In this document: piece after piece, positions 13,447 through 27,318 of the stretch
Position numbering within the stretch: position 1 is the stretch's first letter
How the letters are laid out: every line of letters starts with the position of its first letter
Program-made: the position numbers and the translations under genes
The notes under the pieces: model-generated
What the model was told of the DNA's origin: nothing
The model's input: only the letters and a program-made list of their open reading frames with translations
Database searches by the model: none
Assembly: GCA_012295275.1 (NCBI GenBank)
Contig: CM022671.1
Coordinates: 32,280,927-32,344,926 of the forward strand
DNA: 64,000 nt
Direction: 5' to 3'
From: Chrysomallon squamiferum
Lineage: Eukaryota > Mollusca > Gastropoda > Neomphalida > Peltospiridae

Positions 13447-14533
13447 GCTAATACGACTACTACTGCTGCTACCACTGACTCATACTATCAGTTCTACTAC
13501 AGTTACAATTATAACAATAACTATCACTGCCACGCTATTATCACTGATGTTTACATCACCAAAACCAGTGCTACAACAACAACAAGTGCGGTATTCATTA
13601 TCACAGACTCACGTTACAAGCTGTTCTTCAGAAAGCTTGAATGTCGCCTTGTTAGTGAAACTGTCGTAGTTGTTGTAAACCACGTCAATCCACCTGTACG
13701 TGGTGTTGAGGTCAGAGAGGCTGTTGACGATGTGAGCGCCCTGGTGAATGATAATAAAACTAATTTAATATATGTGTGTGTGTATGTAGATATATATACA
13801 CACACATCACACGATACATACATACTTTCATGTATTCATACATACATACACATATACATATATACATACATACATATACACGCATATATGATGCATACAT
13901 ACATACATACATACACGCATATATGATGCATACATACATACATACATACACGCATACATACATATATACATACATACATACATACATACACACATACATA
14001 TATACATACATACATACACACGCATATATGATGCATACATACATACATAAATACATACACGCGTACATACATACATACATACATACATTCATACATACAT
14101 ACATACATTCATGCATGCATACATACATACATAGATACATACATACATACATTCAACAGAAAGACAGACAGACATGCAGACAGGCAACGAATAGGCAATC
14201 ACACGCATACGCACACGCACAAATACGCCTGCATAATATATCGTTTATTACCCCTACCTTGGCACTACCGAAAGCTATTCTGTGATACGGCAGTGGGAAA
14301 ATATGTGACGTCAGACGAACGGTTTTGGGTCCGTAATGGTCGGCAACGTTAATGAGACTGGGGAGAGCATGTTTGCTGCCCGGACATGCAAGATCGAGGT
14401 AAGCGTCCAGATGAACGGGGGCTTCTGCGCTTCCACGTGCATACACGAAACCAACCTCCCTTTTAGGTATCGGCATGTATGCTGTGACGTCACTGATAGA
14501 ATAACACAGTAACAGAGCCAATACTTTGTACAT
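8623..14533 (-). CDS. Secreted DsbA-like thioredoxin-fold protein, copy A (four exons)
   Basis: Predicted 214 residues. Exon 1 (14533-14258) starts with the signal peptide MYKVLALLLCYSISDVTA, then the first beta strand and the active-site region DLACPGSK, and ends AAG|GTAGGG in phase 0. Exon 2 (13740-13613) encodes helical-domain sequence and ends in phase 2 at AC|GTGAGT. Exon 3 (9211-9096) runs from KFAGLASSLG to KYGCS and ends in phase 1. Exon 4 (8747-8623) carries the cis-proline loop GVTGTPTF and ends IDPLLGSRNHV and TAA. This matches the eukaryotic DSBA-like thioredoxin-fold family, where CPxS rather than CxxC is usual, so a classical dithiol oxidase role is uncertain. A longer in-frame start exists at 14617 but lacks a signal peptide. 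Poly(A) signal AATAAA at 8376-8381. Confidence 0.85.
9212..13612 (-). other. DsbA copy A intron 2 with block-conserved core
   Basis: Long intron (4.4 kb) with no supported exon. It holds (AAT)n at 9589-9633, (AC)n at 10723-10760, (CT)n at 12748-12832 and a dense ACT-trinucleotide tract at 13150-13480 that yields long Leu/Thr/Val open frames by composition alone. The part at 12000-12720 is well conserved in blocks II-IV and contains an X-box palindrome and a TATA-like AATATAAAAG on the plus strand (about 12428-12437). Confidence 0.6.
12082..12095. promoter_or_regulatory. RFX-type X-box palindrome
   Basis: GTTACC-TG-GGTAAC, a perfect inverted repeat fitting the RFX X-box. In blocks II-IV the same position reads GTTACGTGGGTCAC or GTTACCTGGGTCAC, so only block I keeps the perfect form. 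Confidence 0.4.
13797..14155. repeat. (CATA)n-rich microsatellite in DsbA copy A intron 1
   Basis: Imperfect tetranucleotide array with interspersed ATGATGCATA units. It fills most of the 517-bp intron 1 and produces long Tyr/Ile/His or Met/Tyr/Val open frames that are not genes. Confidence 0.9.
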
Positions 14534-14649
14534 TTTGTTTTTATATCTAAAAGTTTCAGCGTGTACGGTGAGACAAAGATTAGTGACACGAAAACGTACA
14601 ACAATGGACTTTAACACTCAGGGTGGATAACTGTATCAGGTGACATTTT

Positions 14650-14658
14650 TCACGTGAC
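14650..14658. promoter_or_regulatory. E-box upstream of DsbA-like copy A
   Basis: TCACGTGAC, a palindromic CACGTG E-box with flanks close to the TFEB/MITF-type GTCACGTGAC consensus, about 118 bp before the ATG. It is conserved in copy B. Promoter role is inferred from position. Confidence 0.35.
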
Positions 14659-15093
14659 CATGACTAAGCTTTTCACAGGTATATTAAGGGACGATTCAAA
14701 ATAACAGTTGGTAGGGGTATGCTTATTAATTATAAATGTGTATACTAAATACATATATGATATATGAATCTGTGAATATATGTGTACATGTGAATATTAT
14801 ATATAAATTATAGACATGTATGTATCTATGAATGTATGTGAGAATGAATGTATGCTAAGGCGTGTGAATGTTGTTGTTGTTTTTCGTTTTTTCTTCTTGT
14901 TGTTTTTTTTTTTTTTTTTTTTTTTTGCGTGCGTTTCTTTGTATGGATACTTGGATAAATGGATATGTAGATCTATAAGAATGAACAAATGCATTATTAT
15001 ATGAAATGCGCACTAATTGTTACTCATGAATATGATAGAATTATCACACTTAGAGGATGAGTCTCTTCTTAAAATTAATGCACGGACTGAGAC

Positions 15094-15096
15094 AAA

Positions 15097-15135
<39 letters not shown>
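15094..15135. repeat. (AAAT)n tract after truncated dispersed element
   Basis: Follows about 60 bp (15030-15092) matching only the last part of the element seen whole at 40789-41092. Confidence 0.8.
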
Positions 15136-15939
15136 CCAGAAAGAAAAACAAATGTACGATATAAAGATACGACGATAATACATAGGATGACGTTGTTTTC
15201 CTTTTACAATTACTATGATCATCACCACCACTATTACTACTTCAACTACTCCAACAACAGCTACTAATATTACTACTATTACCACCACTACCACTGCTGA
15301 TATTACTACTACTACTACAACAACCATTACTACTACAACAACCCCTACTACTCCTAATATTATTACTATTATTGTTATTTATGTTGTTATGATTGTTATT
15401 TTTATTGTTGATGTTATTATTACTGGATAACATTATTATGGGCTGTTTTGTTGTAGTTGTTATAATATATTATAATTATTATGTCTGTTATATAATTAAC
15501 ACTGTATGCCAAACAAATTAAGTGCAGGTTTGAAGTTATCAGTTACAAGTGAGGTATGTTTTATTTTTGTAGAATGTCAAGAACTGAACACTATATGATC
15601 ATTGTTGAAAAACTGTGTAATAAAATATATATCATCAGTATTATATACAAGTATCTGTATGTATATATATACATCCATATGTATTTGTATGTATATATGT
15701 ATGTGTGTGTGCATGTTGTTATTTACATCAGAGGAACTGATTCATGTTATCATTTTTATTCTTATTATTTCAGTTTGCCAAAAAATCACTTTTACTCAAT
15801 GGAAATGAATGTAATATTTTTTCTGAAACTGTAATTATTAATGAGATTAGAGGAACCTAAATTTTTAGGCTTTAAAATCAGAACACAAGAGCAAACTGGT
15901 TATATTTTATTACAGTCGGTATGTCACACGCAGTAACAT

Positions 15940-15945
15940 TTTATT
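15940..15945 (-). terminator. Polyadenylation signal, cysteine-rich gene 2
   Basis: AATAAA 38 bp after the stop, same position as in gene 1. Confidence 0.5.
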
Positions 15946-15982
15946 CACTGTAATGTCTTTACTTTAGCATTCAGCCAGTCCA

Positions 15983-16247
15983 TCATCGAGGTGTTGTGTA
16001 GTCTGAAAAAACAATTAAAAAAACCAGTTAAAAAACAAACAACCAAAATTTTTTTTAAATTATTTAAAAAAAATTTAAATTAAAATAAAAAACTTTAACA
16101 AAATCCCCCAGTAATTTTACTGTATGTTTTTACCACTAGAACTACTATCATTACCACTACTACAGTCACTACTAATAATAACACAACCACTGCCATTACC
16201 ACTACCACTACTACAAAAACCACTTCCACTACCACTACAACAACAGA

Positions 16248-16279
<32 letters not shown>

Positions 16280-16613
16280 TTATTATTATTATTATTATTA
16301 TTATCATTATTTTTGTTGTTGCTACAGTTATTGTCATTGTTATTGTTGTTATAGTTATTGTGTTGTTGTTGTTTTTGTTCTTGGCCTTGGTAGGAGAAGT
16401 TGTCGTCGAAACCGGCAGAGCTGAAATTGTCACTATATGGCAAATACAGAACACAGACACACTCAAACACACAGACACACACACAAACACACACACACAC
16501 CTACGTACCTACCTACATACATACATATTCAAAAATATGCAAGAAAATGTCTTTAAAATAAGAAAAATAATAATATAATTAACGTAAAACTTTTGTTCTT
16601 GTTATTGTTACTG

Positions 16614-16646
<33 letters not shown>

Positions 16647-17590
16647 CATTATTTGTATCGTTGCTACCGTTATTGTCATTGTTATTGTTGTAGTTATTGT
16701 GTTGTTGTTGTTGTTGTTTTTGTTGTTGTTGTTGTTTATTATTATTATTACTGTAGTACCAGGGTAAAGTTCGGCACACATTGGGTTGTAGTGTTTTCTG
16801 CAGCATTCTGATGACAGCACAGGTTCAAATGGCGCCCACTGCCCTTCATTACAGAAGTAGATGGAACAGTTTCTCGTGGCGGATTCTCCCGGTGTACACT
16901 CAGTCGTGGTGGTAGGTGGGCCTTGGTTGGTAGGAAGAGTTGTCGTGGAAACCGGCAAAGCTGAAATTATAGTTTAAATATTCTCACAATATGACAAATG
17001 CAGAACACACAAACAAACATACACACACAGACATCTACTTATATACATACATACATACATACATGCATACATATATATATATATATATATATATACAAAA
17101 ATATGGAAGAAAATGTTTTTAAAATAAGAAGAAAAAAATAACGTAAGATTTCAGTTACCTGCCATAAATCGCTGTAATGCTCATCAAGTAAGATTAATCA
17201 AACAAAACTAATCACAAGCTTGCAAGAGTTGTTTCTTAGATTAATCTTAATCCATTTATTTCTTTGTTTGTTTGTTTGTTGCCTTGTTTGTTTGTACATT
17301 TATTTATTTATTTATTTATTAATTTTTTCAATAATTATTATGTGATTAAAGATTAGAACTTTAAACCATTATTACAAAAAAATACTAGTGGTTTCTTATT
17401 GCTACAAGCAAAAAATTTTATCTATTTTATTACGACTATATTATGACAAATACTCAACAGTAGTTTGCAAAATGAAAAAACCGAGCACAAAACTTATTAC
17501 AACTGCGGCAGCCATTTTGAATTTATTGATAAGAACGTGTAAATCACCCAGTTATTTCTATTGTACCTTAGAACTTAGTTCTAGATCTTT

Positions 17591-17638
<48 letters not shown>

Positions 17639-18136
17639 CTATTATCTCTAAATCTATTTTATTGAATATGAAATCGACCTAATTAATTTTGTTCAAAAAT
17701 ATATTTAAATTTCTTACGAATTCAAGCTTGCAAGAGTTGTGTTTCTTAGATTAATCTTTTTCTATTTATTTATTTATTTATTTATTTGTTTATTTGTTTG
17801 TTTGTTTGTTTGACTGTTTGTTTGTTTATTTGTTCAATAATCATTAAATTAATTAATTAATTATTATTATTATTTATGAAATTCTCATACAAAAAGACAG
17901 GTCATTTCATCTTACAAAATGGGATCAATGGTGTAAAATGTGAAAGAGAGAGTGAAAAAATATTGTCACGAAAGATTAGAAATTAAACCATTATTACAAA
18001 GAAACACTAGTGTTTCTTATTGCTACAAGCAAATGATTTTATCTATTTTATTACGACTATATTATGACAAATACTCACCAGCAGTTTGCAAAATGAAAAA
18101 ACCGAGCACAAAACTTACTGCAACTGCCGCAGCCAT
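15983..18136 (-). CDS. Secreted six-cysteine peptide, gene 2 (three exons)
   Basis: Predicted 92 residues if exon 1 is 18136-18079, whose product MAAAVAVSFVLGFFILQTA is a good signal segment with an intact G|GTGAGT donor. Exon 2 (16960-16760) gives a Thr/Pro linker with four consecutive Thr, then C-x9-C-x4-C-x15-CC-x7-C. Exon 3 (16002-15983) gives the tail DYTTPR and TGA. Phases are 1 and 1 throughout. Odd: the upstream exon 1 has no TATA box, since the (AAT)n tract has replaced it, while the nearer exon 1 at 17458-17515 has a TATA box but a broken donor, so expression is doubtful. A second, cysteine-free exon 2 remnant lies at 16380-16420. Confidence 0.65.
16380..16420 (-). pseudogene. Truncated cysteine-rich exon 2 remnant
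   Basis: Begins with the normal TTTCAG|CTCTGCCGG acceptor and linker coding (LPVSTTTSPT), then runs directly into the downstream (CAA)n of the intron. The whole cysteine core and donor are lost, by a deletion between a CCAA in the linker and the CAA repeat. Confidence 0.65.
17458..17515 (-). pseudogene. Signal exon with broken splice donor
   Basis: Encodes MAAAVVISFVLGFFILQTT with a TATA box at 17588-17593, but the donor reads G|TTGAGT instead of G|GTGAGT (plus-strand CTCAACAG). A transcript from this promoter could not splice in frame at the usual site; a shifted GT one base earlier would break the frame. Confidence 0.65.
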
Positions 18137-18205
18137 TTTGAATTTATTGATAAGAACGTGTAAATGACCCAGTTATTTCTATTGTACCTTAGAAGTTAGT
18201 TCAAG

Positions 18206-18261
<56 letters not shown>

Positions 18262-19242
18262 TAAAAAACCAAAACAAACAATGTTACAGTTACAGATACT
18301 ATGTGTCTCAAGACAGACAATGACCATAAGAAGAATACAAATAATACTGATGATGATGAAAATGTACTGGGGAAAAAAAAATTGGTCTAAATTGTTTTAT
18401 TGAATACGAAATCGACATGATTAATTTTGTTCAAAAATATATTTAAATTTCTTACGAATTCAAACTGTTGTAATTTTCAAATCATCCATTTTAGTTTATC
18501 AGTTATTATTATTGTTTTTGCTTTTGTTGTCACCATTATCGTTTCTATTGTTATTCTTCTCGTCATCGCCGTGTTGTTGTTGTTGTTGTTGTTGTTATTA
18601 TTATTATTATTATTGTTATTATTATTATTATTGTTGTTTTTATTATTTTTATTATTTCTGTTTTTGAACAGTTATATGATCAATATAGCACACATTGAAC
18701 TAAACGGTTATAATAATAGTAGTAATAGGAGTAATAACAACAATAACGATGATGATGGTAATGATGACACAACAACAAAACCAAGAAGAAGAAGAAGAAG
18801 AAGAAGAAGAAAATATTTTAGATTTTGAAACAAAGACAATTTCAATATACTTATTATACACTGCATATTTTTATCTGACACCATTTCTCCAGACTTGGAT
18901 TTCTGTGTGAATAATAAATGAAAAGAAGCTAGAGAGTAAAACGCTTTGAATATTTTATTTATTACTTACAATAATAACATACAGCGATATCTAACATACA
19001 CATTATTAACAAAGGTTTTATACATACAAACATTTATACATACATACATTCGTAAGTACATACATAGGTACATACATACATACATACATAAATACACACA
19101 CACACACACACATACATACATACATAAATAAATACACACACATACATACATACGTATATATATATATATATATAGATAGATATATATTTAGATGACGCAT
19201 ATAGAGTGATCACGGACAATGCAGTTTTAAGCTGAGTTTAAA

Positions 19243-19389
19243 TTAAACGTGTTTTCTGCTTCCTAACAAAGGATCGATCAGTTGTTTCCACTGTTTAAGA
19301 TCCCAGGACGGATCTGCATCAACGACAACATCGTTCAAAATGAACGTCGGGGTTCCTGTTACTCTTCCTGTTAAAAACAATATATATGT

Positions 19390-19428
<39 letters not shown>

Positions 19429-19824
19429 TTTTTGAAATATAATTGAAAACAATATATGTTTTTACTATGTAATTTATAACAATGTTCAAAGTAACATGCT
19501 TATTGTACATTTTCAAATATCCGTATTCTAAATCCATCCACTTCATGTTCTGCATCCTAATCAGTTTGTTATTATTTTATTATCAGCAAAGTTTGTTGAC
19601 AGTGATTTTTAAAACTTACTGGAAATATATTTAGGATATTTGGGCACACCACCAAAGACTTTGCATTCGCTTCAGTATAGAAAACATAATTATAAATATA
19701 ACACTCACTGCTACATCCGTATTTCCAGGCCACTCTCGTGTCTTCCTCCAGTGATTCATCAGAATAAAGTTCAATAAATTTGGATTTAGAAATACCCAAA
19801 CTTGAAGCCAGACCAGCAAATTTC
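19243..19824 (-). pseudogene. DsbA-like copy C, exons 3-4 only
   Basis: Exon 3 (19824-19709) and exon 4 (19367-19243) have intact splice sites, frame, phase 1 junction and TAA stop. Differences from copy A include Ile for Met in KFIELYSDE and TFIL, Arg in SRRVTGTP, and Lys near the end. Exons 1 and 2, signal peptide, active-site region and promoter are absent because intron 2 is cut at about 23230. It cannot make the full protein, yet the retained exons show no stops, so the loss is recent. Poly(A) signal AATAAA at 18954-18959. Confidence 0.8.
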
Positions 19825-20172
19825 CTGATGAAAAACAAAATAAATTTTTGTAATTTGTTTAAAATATTGTTCAAAGTGCGGATATTACATTCAAAAAATT
19901 AAAATACTAAAAGCTGTAATAATTATATAGACAAACATCGACATACCAATGAACATGCATACATACATACACATGTACGTTTCAGAGAATATTTTATGGA
20001 TATCAAACATATTTACATTCACCTCTTTTCTTCTTTGTTTTGTCTGAAAACTGAATTTCGAATAGTTTATCTAAAAGGTTATTCAAAAAAGATTTCTAAA
20101 ATCCTTTAATTCGCAAAAAAGAAACAACAAACAAAAATCAAGCAAACAAAAGCAACAAACAAACAAACAATA

Positions 20173-20246
<74 letters not shown>

Positions 20247-20572
20247 TAACAATAATGATAATTAAAAATTAAAAAACCAGATACTTTGTCATTGGCCTGT
20301 GTCCTAAGAGAGACAATGACCATAAGAAGAATGCAAATGATATCCATGATGAAGATGATGAAAATATACTATGGAAAAAAATGTGTTTATATTTTAAGAA
20401 TGTAAAAAAGAAACATCATAAATGTAATAACAGTCAAAAACGAAAGAAGCAGAAATTTTTATAATAATAATAATTCGACAAACAAAAACAACGAAAACAG
20501 CAGTAATAATAATATTTAACAATAAGAATAAAAAACAGTTAGAAAAATGAATGCAATCACAACTACAACAGC

Positions 20573-20645
<73 letters not shown>

Positions 20646-22762
20646 TCAGCAATTATATTCATCACCATGCAATATAATTATTATTAATCTTGAAACTTCC
20701 CCAGCTTAAAAAACATTTACTTTCGTATCTGTGATTCAGTTTAATCTTTAACTAATTTACATCACATCTAACAGACAGCTAAGTCCAGGTTAATAGCAAA
20801 TTAATTTATATTGACAAGCAGAAACTCGTTTATTAATCTGATATAGCGGGGTAATATTAGGTCTTCTGAGCGATTGTTTCGGATGATGGCCGAACGTGCA
20901 AGACGAAATTAGACGCACATGCGCACATTGGATTATGTCGCTTTCAGAAAATAATAAAATATTTATAGGGTTTCAGTTCAGTGTATTACTGATTTTCATC
21001 AGTTTGGTCGAGTTACGGTACAGAGAATAGAATTGGAATAGACCGATATTTGGTTTAGCCTCATAAAGAGCGAAAACCAGTCCAAGAGAGCAGACGACTT
21101 GCAGTTAATTTCGCGGGAAGCCAATTTGTCGTTTAGAAAAGAGAAAAATACCCAAACATCTGTGATTGACCAAAAAATAAATTATATCAAAAGTGATTTA
21201 AAAAAACAACAACAATAAAACAAATGCACGCACACACGCGCAGACATATACAGATAAATCCCACCCCCACTAAATAAATAAATAACTGAATAAATAAATA
21301 AAAATAAATAAATTTCATATATTTAAAGAAATCTTTCTTTTTAATTGATATATATACTAAATTCAATACAGCAATCAATACAGCTAAATATAGATAAAAT
21401 CTAAATATATCCGTAAGTAACATATCTGTTATATAACTATAAAAAAAAAAAAAAAAAAATAATATATATATAAATAAATAAATGAAAACAAAAGGAAATA
21501 TCATTACATTACAAAGGAAATATTCAGCACCTATTTATGTTGTGAAATCGCTGAAACCAAATAAATATTTTCTTTTCTTTTCTTTTTTCTTTTTCAAGTT
21601 AAAAAAAATAAATATAAAAAATAAACAGTAAATAAATAGCTTCAGATGTAATTTAGATCACAGCGGTGGGATTCATAATAATGTACAGAAAATTACAGAG
21701 ATAACTGAATTCTGAGGAAATGCGTCGAACAGACACACACACACACACAGACATTTGTTTATTTGTTTATCAAATACTTTGTTAGGTGAACGCTAAAGAT
21801 CCTTCACTGTTAAAATCTATGAGGGTAACTTATGACTACTACTACTACTAAATACTAAAGTACTTCTATTAAATGCATGTATTACTGAAACAACAACTAC
21901 AACTACAATTTCTACTACCAGTACTACTACTACAGCTATTACTACTTGCACGCGTTCTGATTTCCTCGTAAAATAAGTGTAGTATTCTTGGTATTATTTA
22001 CTGCAAATAACTGCATTGTTACGTGGGTCACATCTGTGCTAGAGATTACATCTACGTATTGCATAATCGAAATACAGACACGTTTCTATTCTGTAAAAGG
22101 TTTTTCTTAATTTTAATGTTTGTTGTTTTGTATATTACTGTTAGTCGAGATGTTTCTTTTTCGTTTCGTTTTCATCTTCTGTTTTTCACTGGCAGTCGAT
22201 TTACTGTTAATGAAAATAGAGTCAGTATATTTAAAACATGTTGTGTGTGTTGTGTACGAGTGGCTATGTATACAAACAGTTAAAACCAGGTTTATATTTA
22301 TCCGCCAATGCGCCAGAACCGGTTTATCACAGGTCATATTATGTTTTCCTGTCAGTGGGAAGGAAAATATAACAGATAGTTTGCAGCTGATACAGAAAGA
22401 GTAGGGTTTTTTCTGTGATTATCTGTATTGTTCTCTGACATGTGTATGACACATAAGTATAATTTATAACTGTGAATTGGTAACGTGCTGTGTTCATCAT
22501 TAAAATAATATTTCTTCCTATCTTCCGAGTGCATGTTTCATTTTGTTACTGTCAAATAATATCTGTGATGGTGACAGTAATCTAACTCATAAAACCTTGT
22601 AAGTTATAAAAACCAGGAACGAATAAAAAATCTAACGAGACGAGCGTGTCTTTCAGTATTTTAGAATCTCTCTCTCTCTCTCTTTACCTATGTCTTTCTC
22701 TCTATCTCTTCATGTGTATGCATGTTTGTGAATATATTTACTGATATAAAGAAAAGGTCTTT

Positions 22763-22818
<56 letters not shown>

Positions 22819-22895
22819 CTCTATGTCTTTCTCTCTATCTCTTCATGTGTATGCATGTTTGTGAATATATTTACTGATATAAAGAAAAGGTCTTT

Positions 22896-22965
<70 letters not shown>

Positions 22966-23587
22966 AACATTATATTTCTCAAACCATTTTATCTATTAAA
23001 CTATAAAGAAGAAGAAAACAAATCTGCTACTACTACTATCCTGCCAATATATTTTTAAATTACTACACCGCAAAATCAGTAATTACTACTGCAGCAACTA
23101 CTACTATTAACATTACTGCCACTATTACTACTACTATTGACAGTTCCTATTAGTTCTGCTACAGTTTACCACTACTACAACAACTACAACTACTACGATT
23201 CTACCAAAATTAACATTTTAACAACAATTAATATGTTTTATTTTTGTAGAATGTCCAGAACTGAACACTATATGATCATTGTTGAAAGACTGTGTAATAA
23301 AATATATATTATCAGTATTACATACATGTATGTATATATATATCCATATGTATTTGTATGTATATATGTATGGATACACATTTATGTATGTGTGTGTGTC
23401 CATGTGTTTATTTAGAAATGAATGTAATATTTTTCTGAAACTGTAATTATTAAGGAGATTAGAGGAACCTAAATTTTTAGGCTTTAAAATCAGAACAAAA
23501 CAGCAAACTGGTTATATTTTATTACAGTTTTATTACAGTAACATTTTATTCACTGTAATGTCTTTACTTTAGCATTCAGCCAGTCCA
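19825..23587. other. Truncated DsbA intron 2 of block II
   Basis: No exon found. Holds (AAT)n at 20168-20242 and 20607-20642, (CAA)n near 20575, and a block-specific tandem duplication at 22670-22965: about 80 bp ending in GGTCTTTGAT plus a (CT)n array, present twice here but absent from blocks I and IV. The deletion junction is at about 23230. Confidence 0.65.
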
Positions 23588-25396
<1,809 letters not shown>

Positions 25397-25475
25397 TTTG
25401 AATTTATTGATAAGAACGTGTAAATGACCCAGTTATTTCTATCTTATCTTAGAAGATAGTTCAAGATCTTTATAA

Positions 25476-25518
<43 letters not shown>

Positions 25519-25950
25519 AATAATTCTATTATCTCTAAATCTGTTTTATTGAATATAAAATCCACATGATTAATTTTGTTCAAAAATATAGTTTAATTTC
25601 TTACGAATTCAAGCTTGCAAGAGTCGTGTTTCTTAGAGTAATCGTTTTCTATTTATTTATTTCTTTGCTTGTTTGTTTGTTTGTTTGACTGTTTGTTTAT
25701 TTGTTCAATAATTATTAAATGAATTAAGAATCATTATTATTTATGGAATTCTTATGCAAAAAGACAATTCATTTTATCTTACAAAATGAGATAAATGGTG
25801 TAAAATGTGAAAGAGAGAGTGAACAAAATTTATGTGATTAAAGATTAGAACTTTAAACCATTATTACAAAGAAATACTAGTGGTTTATTATTGCTACAAG
25901 CAAATTATTTTATCTTATTTTATTACAAAGTTATTATGACAAATACTCAC

Positions 25951-26008
25951 CAGCAGTTTGCAAAACGAAAAAACCGAGCACAAAACTTATTACAACTGCT
26001 GCAGCCAT
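25951..26008 (-). CDS. Alternative signal exon 2 of block III
   Basis: Encodes MAAAVVISFVLGFFVLQTA and ends in phase 1 at G|GTGAGT; TATA box at 26081-26086. About 610 bp from its neighbours. No mature exon lies between it and the next signal exon, so it is an alternative first exon of gene 3 or a relic. Confidence 0.6.
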
Positions 26009-26083
26009 TTTCAATTTATTGATAAGAACGTGTAAATGACCCAGATATTTCCATTGTATCTTAAAACTTAGTTGTAGATCTTT

Positions 26084-26125
<42 letters not shown>

Positions 26126-26549
26126 CTATAATCTCTAAATCTGTTTTATTGAATATAAAATCCACATGATTAATTTTGTTCAAAAATATATTTAAATTTC
26201 TTACGAATTCAAGCTTGCAAGAGTTGTGTTTCTTAGAGTAATCGTTTTCTATTTATTTATTTGTTTTTGTTTGTTTGTTTGTTTGATTGTTTGTTTGTTT
26301 ATTTGTTCTATAATTATTAAATTAATTAACGAATTATTATTATTTATGGAATTCTTATGCAAAAAGACAATTCATTTTATCTTACAAAATGGGATAAATG
26401 GTGTAAAATGTGAAAGAGAGAGTGGAAAATATTGTCACGAATGATTAGAACTTTAAACCATTATTACAAAGAAATACTAGTGGTTTCTTATTGCTACAAG
26501 CAAATGATTTTATCTGTTTTATTACGACTATATTATGACAAATACTTAC

Positions 26550-26607
26550 CAGTAGTATGCAAAACGAAAAAACCGAGCACAAAACTTATTACAACTGCGG
26601 CAGCCAT
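26550..26607 (-). CDS. Alternative signal exon 3 of block III
   Basis: Encodes MAAAVVISFVLGFFVLHTT, identical to the exon at 25339. Donor G|GTAAGT, TATA box at 26680-26685, and the double GATA-type sequence upstream. Confidence 0.6.
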
Positions 26608-26681
26608 TTTGAATTTATTGATAAGAACGTGTAAATGACCCAGTTATTTCTATCTTATCTTAGAAGATAGTTCAAGATCTT

Positions 26682-26735
<54 letters not shown>

Positions 26736-27149
26736 TTTATTATCTCTAAATCTGTTTTATTGAATATAAAATCCACATGATTAATTTTGTTCAAAAATAT
26801 AGTTTAATTTCTTACGAATTCAAGCTTGCAAGAGTTCTGTTTCTTAGAGTAATCGTTTTCTATTTATTTGTTTGTTTGTTTGTTTGACTGTTTCTTTTTT
26901 GTTTGTTCAATACTTATTAAATTAATTAACGAATTATTATTATTTATGTAATTCTTATGCAAAAAGACAAATCATTTCATCTTACAAAATGGGATAAATG
27001 GTGTAAAATGTGAAAGAGAGAGTGAAAAATATTGTCACGAATGATTAGAACTTTAAACCATTATTACAAAGAAATACTAGTGGTTTCTTATTGCTACAAG
27101 CAAATGATTTCATCTGTTTTATTACGACTATATTATGACAAATACTCAC

Positions 27150-27207
27150 CAGTAGTTTGCAAAACGAAAAAACCGAGCACAAGACTTATTACAACTGCGG
27201 CAGCCAT
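27150..27207 (-). CDS. Alternative signal exon 4 of block III
   Basis: Encodes MAAAVVISLVLGFFVLQTT, donor G|GTGAGT, TATA box at 27280-27285. Farthest of the four first exons, about 2.8 kb before the core exon. Confidence 0.6.
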
Positions 27208-27281
27208 TTTGAATTTATTGATAAGAACGTGTAAATTACCCAGTTATTTCTATTGTACCTTAGAACTTAGTTCTAGATCTT

Positions 27282-27285
<4 letters not shown>

Positions 27286-27318
<33 letters not shown>

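Larger units (their letters stand above)
6117..15475 (-). repeat. Tandem block I (complete: DsbA-like gene plus cysteine-rich gene)
   Basis: First of four homologous blocks. In transcription order (right to left) it holds DsbA-like exons 1-4 (14533 to 8623), then the cysteine-rich gene (7857 to 6620). Homology with block II starts near 6117 (matching 15476 onward) and includes introns and 3' UTRs. The block carries one signal exon for the cysteine-rich gene, the simplest arrangement in the array. Confidence 0.85.
15476..23230 (-). repeat. Tandem block II (DsbA exons 1-2 deleted)
   Basis: Collinear with block I from the 3' flank of the cysteine-rich gene through DsbA exons 4 and 3 and most of intron 2. 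At about 23229-23233 the sequence jumps from the position equivalent to 13128 to that equivalent to 15553, removing DsbA exons 2 and 1 and their promoter. Two signal exons (17458-17515 and 18079-18136) are present. Confidence 0.8.

Noticed and set aside
13037-13669. 210-codon frame rich in Leu and Gln
   Set aside because: Produced by the ACT/CTA trinucleotide tract; it ends antisense to DsbA exon 2.
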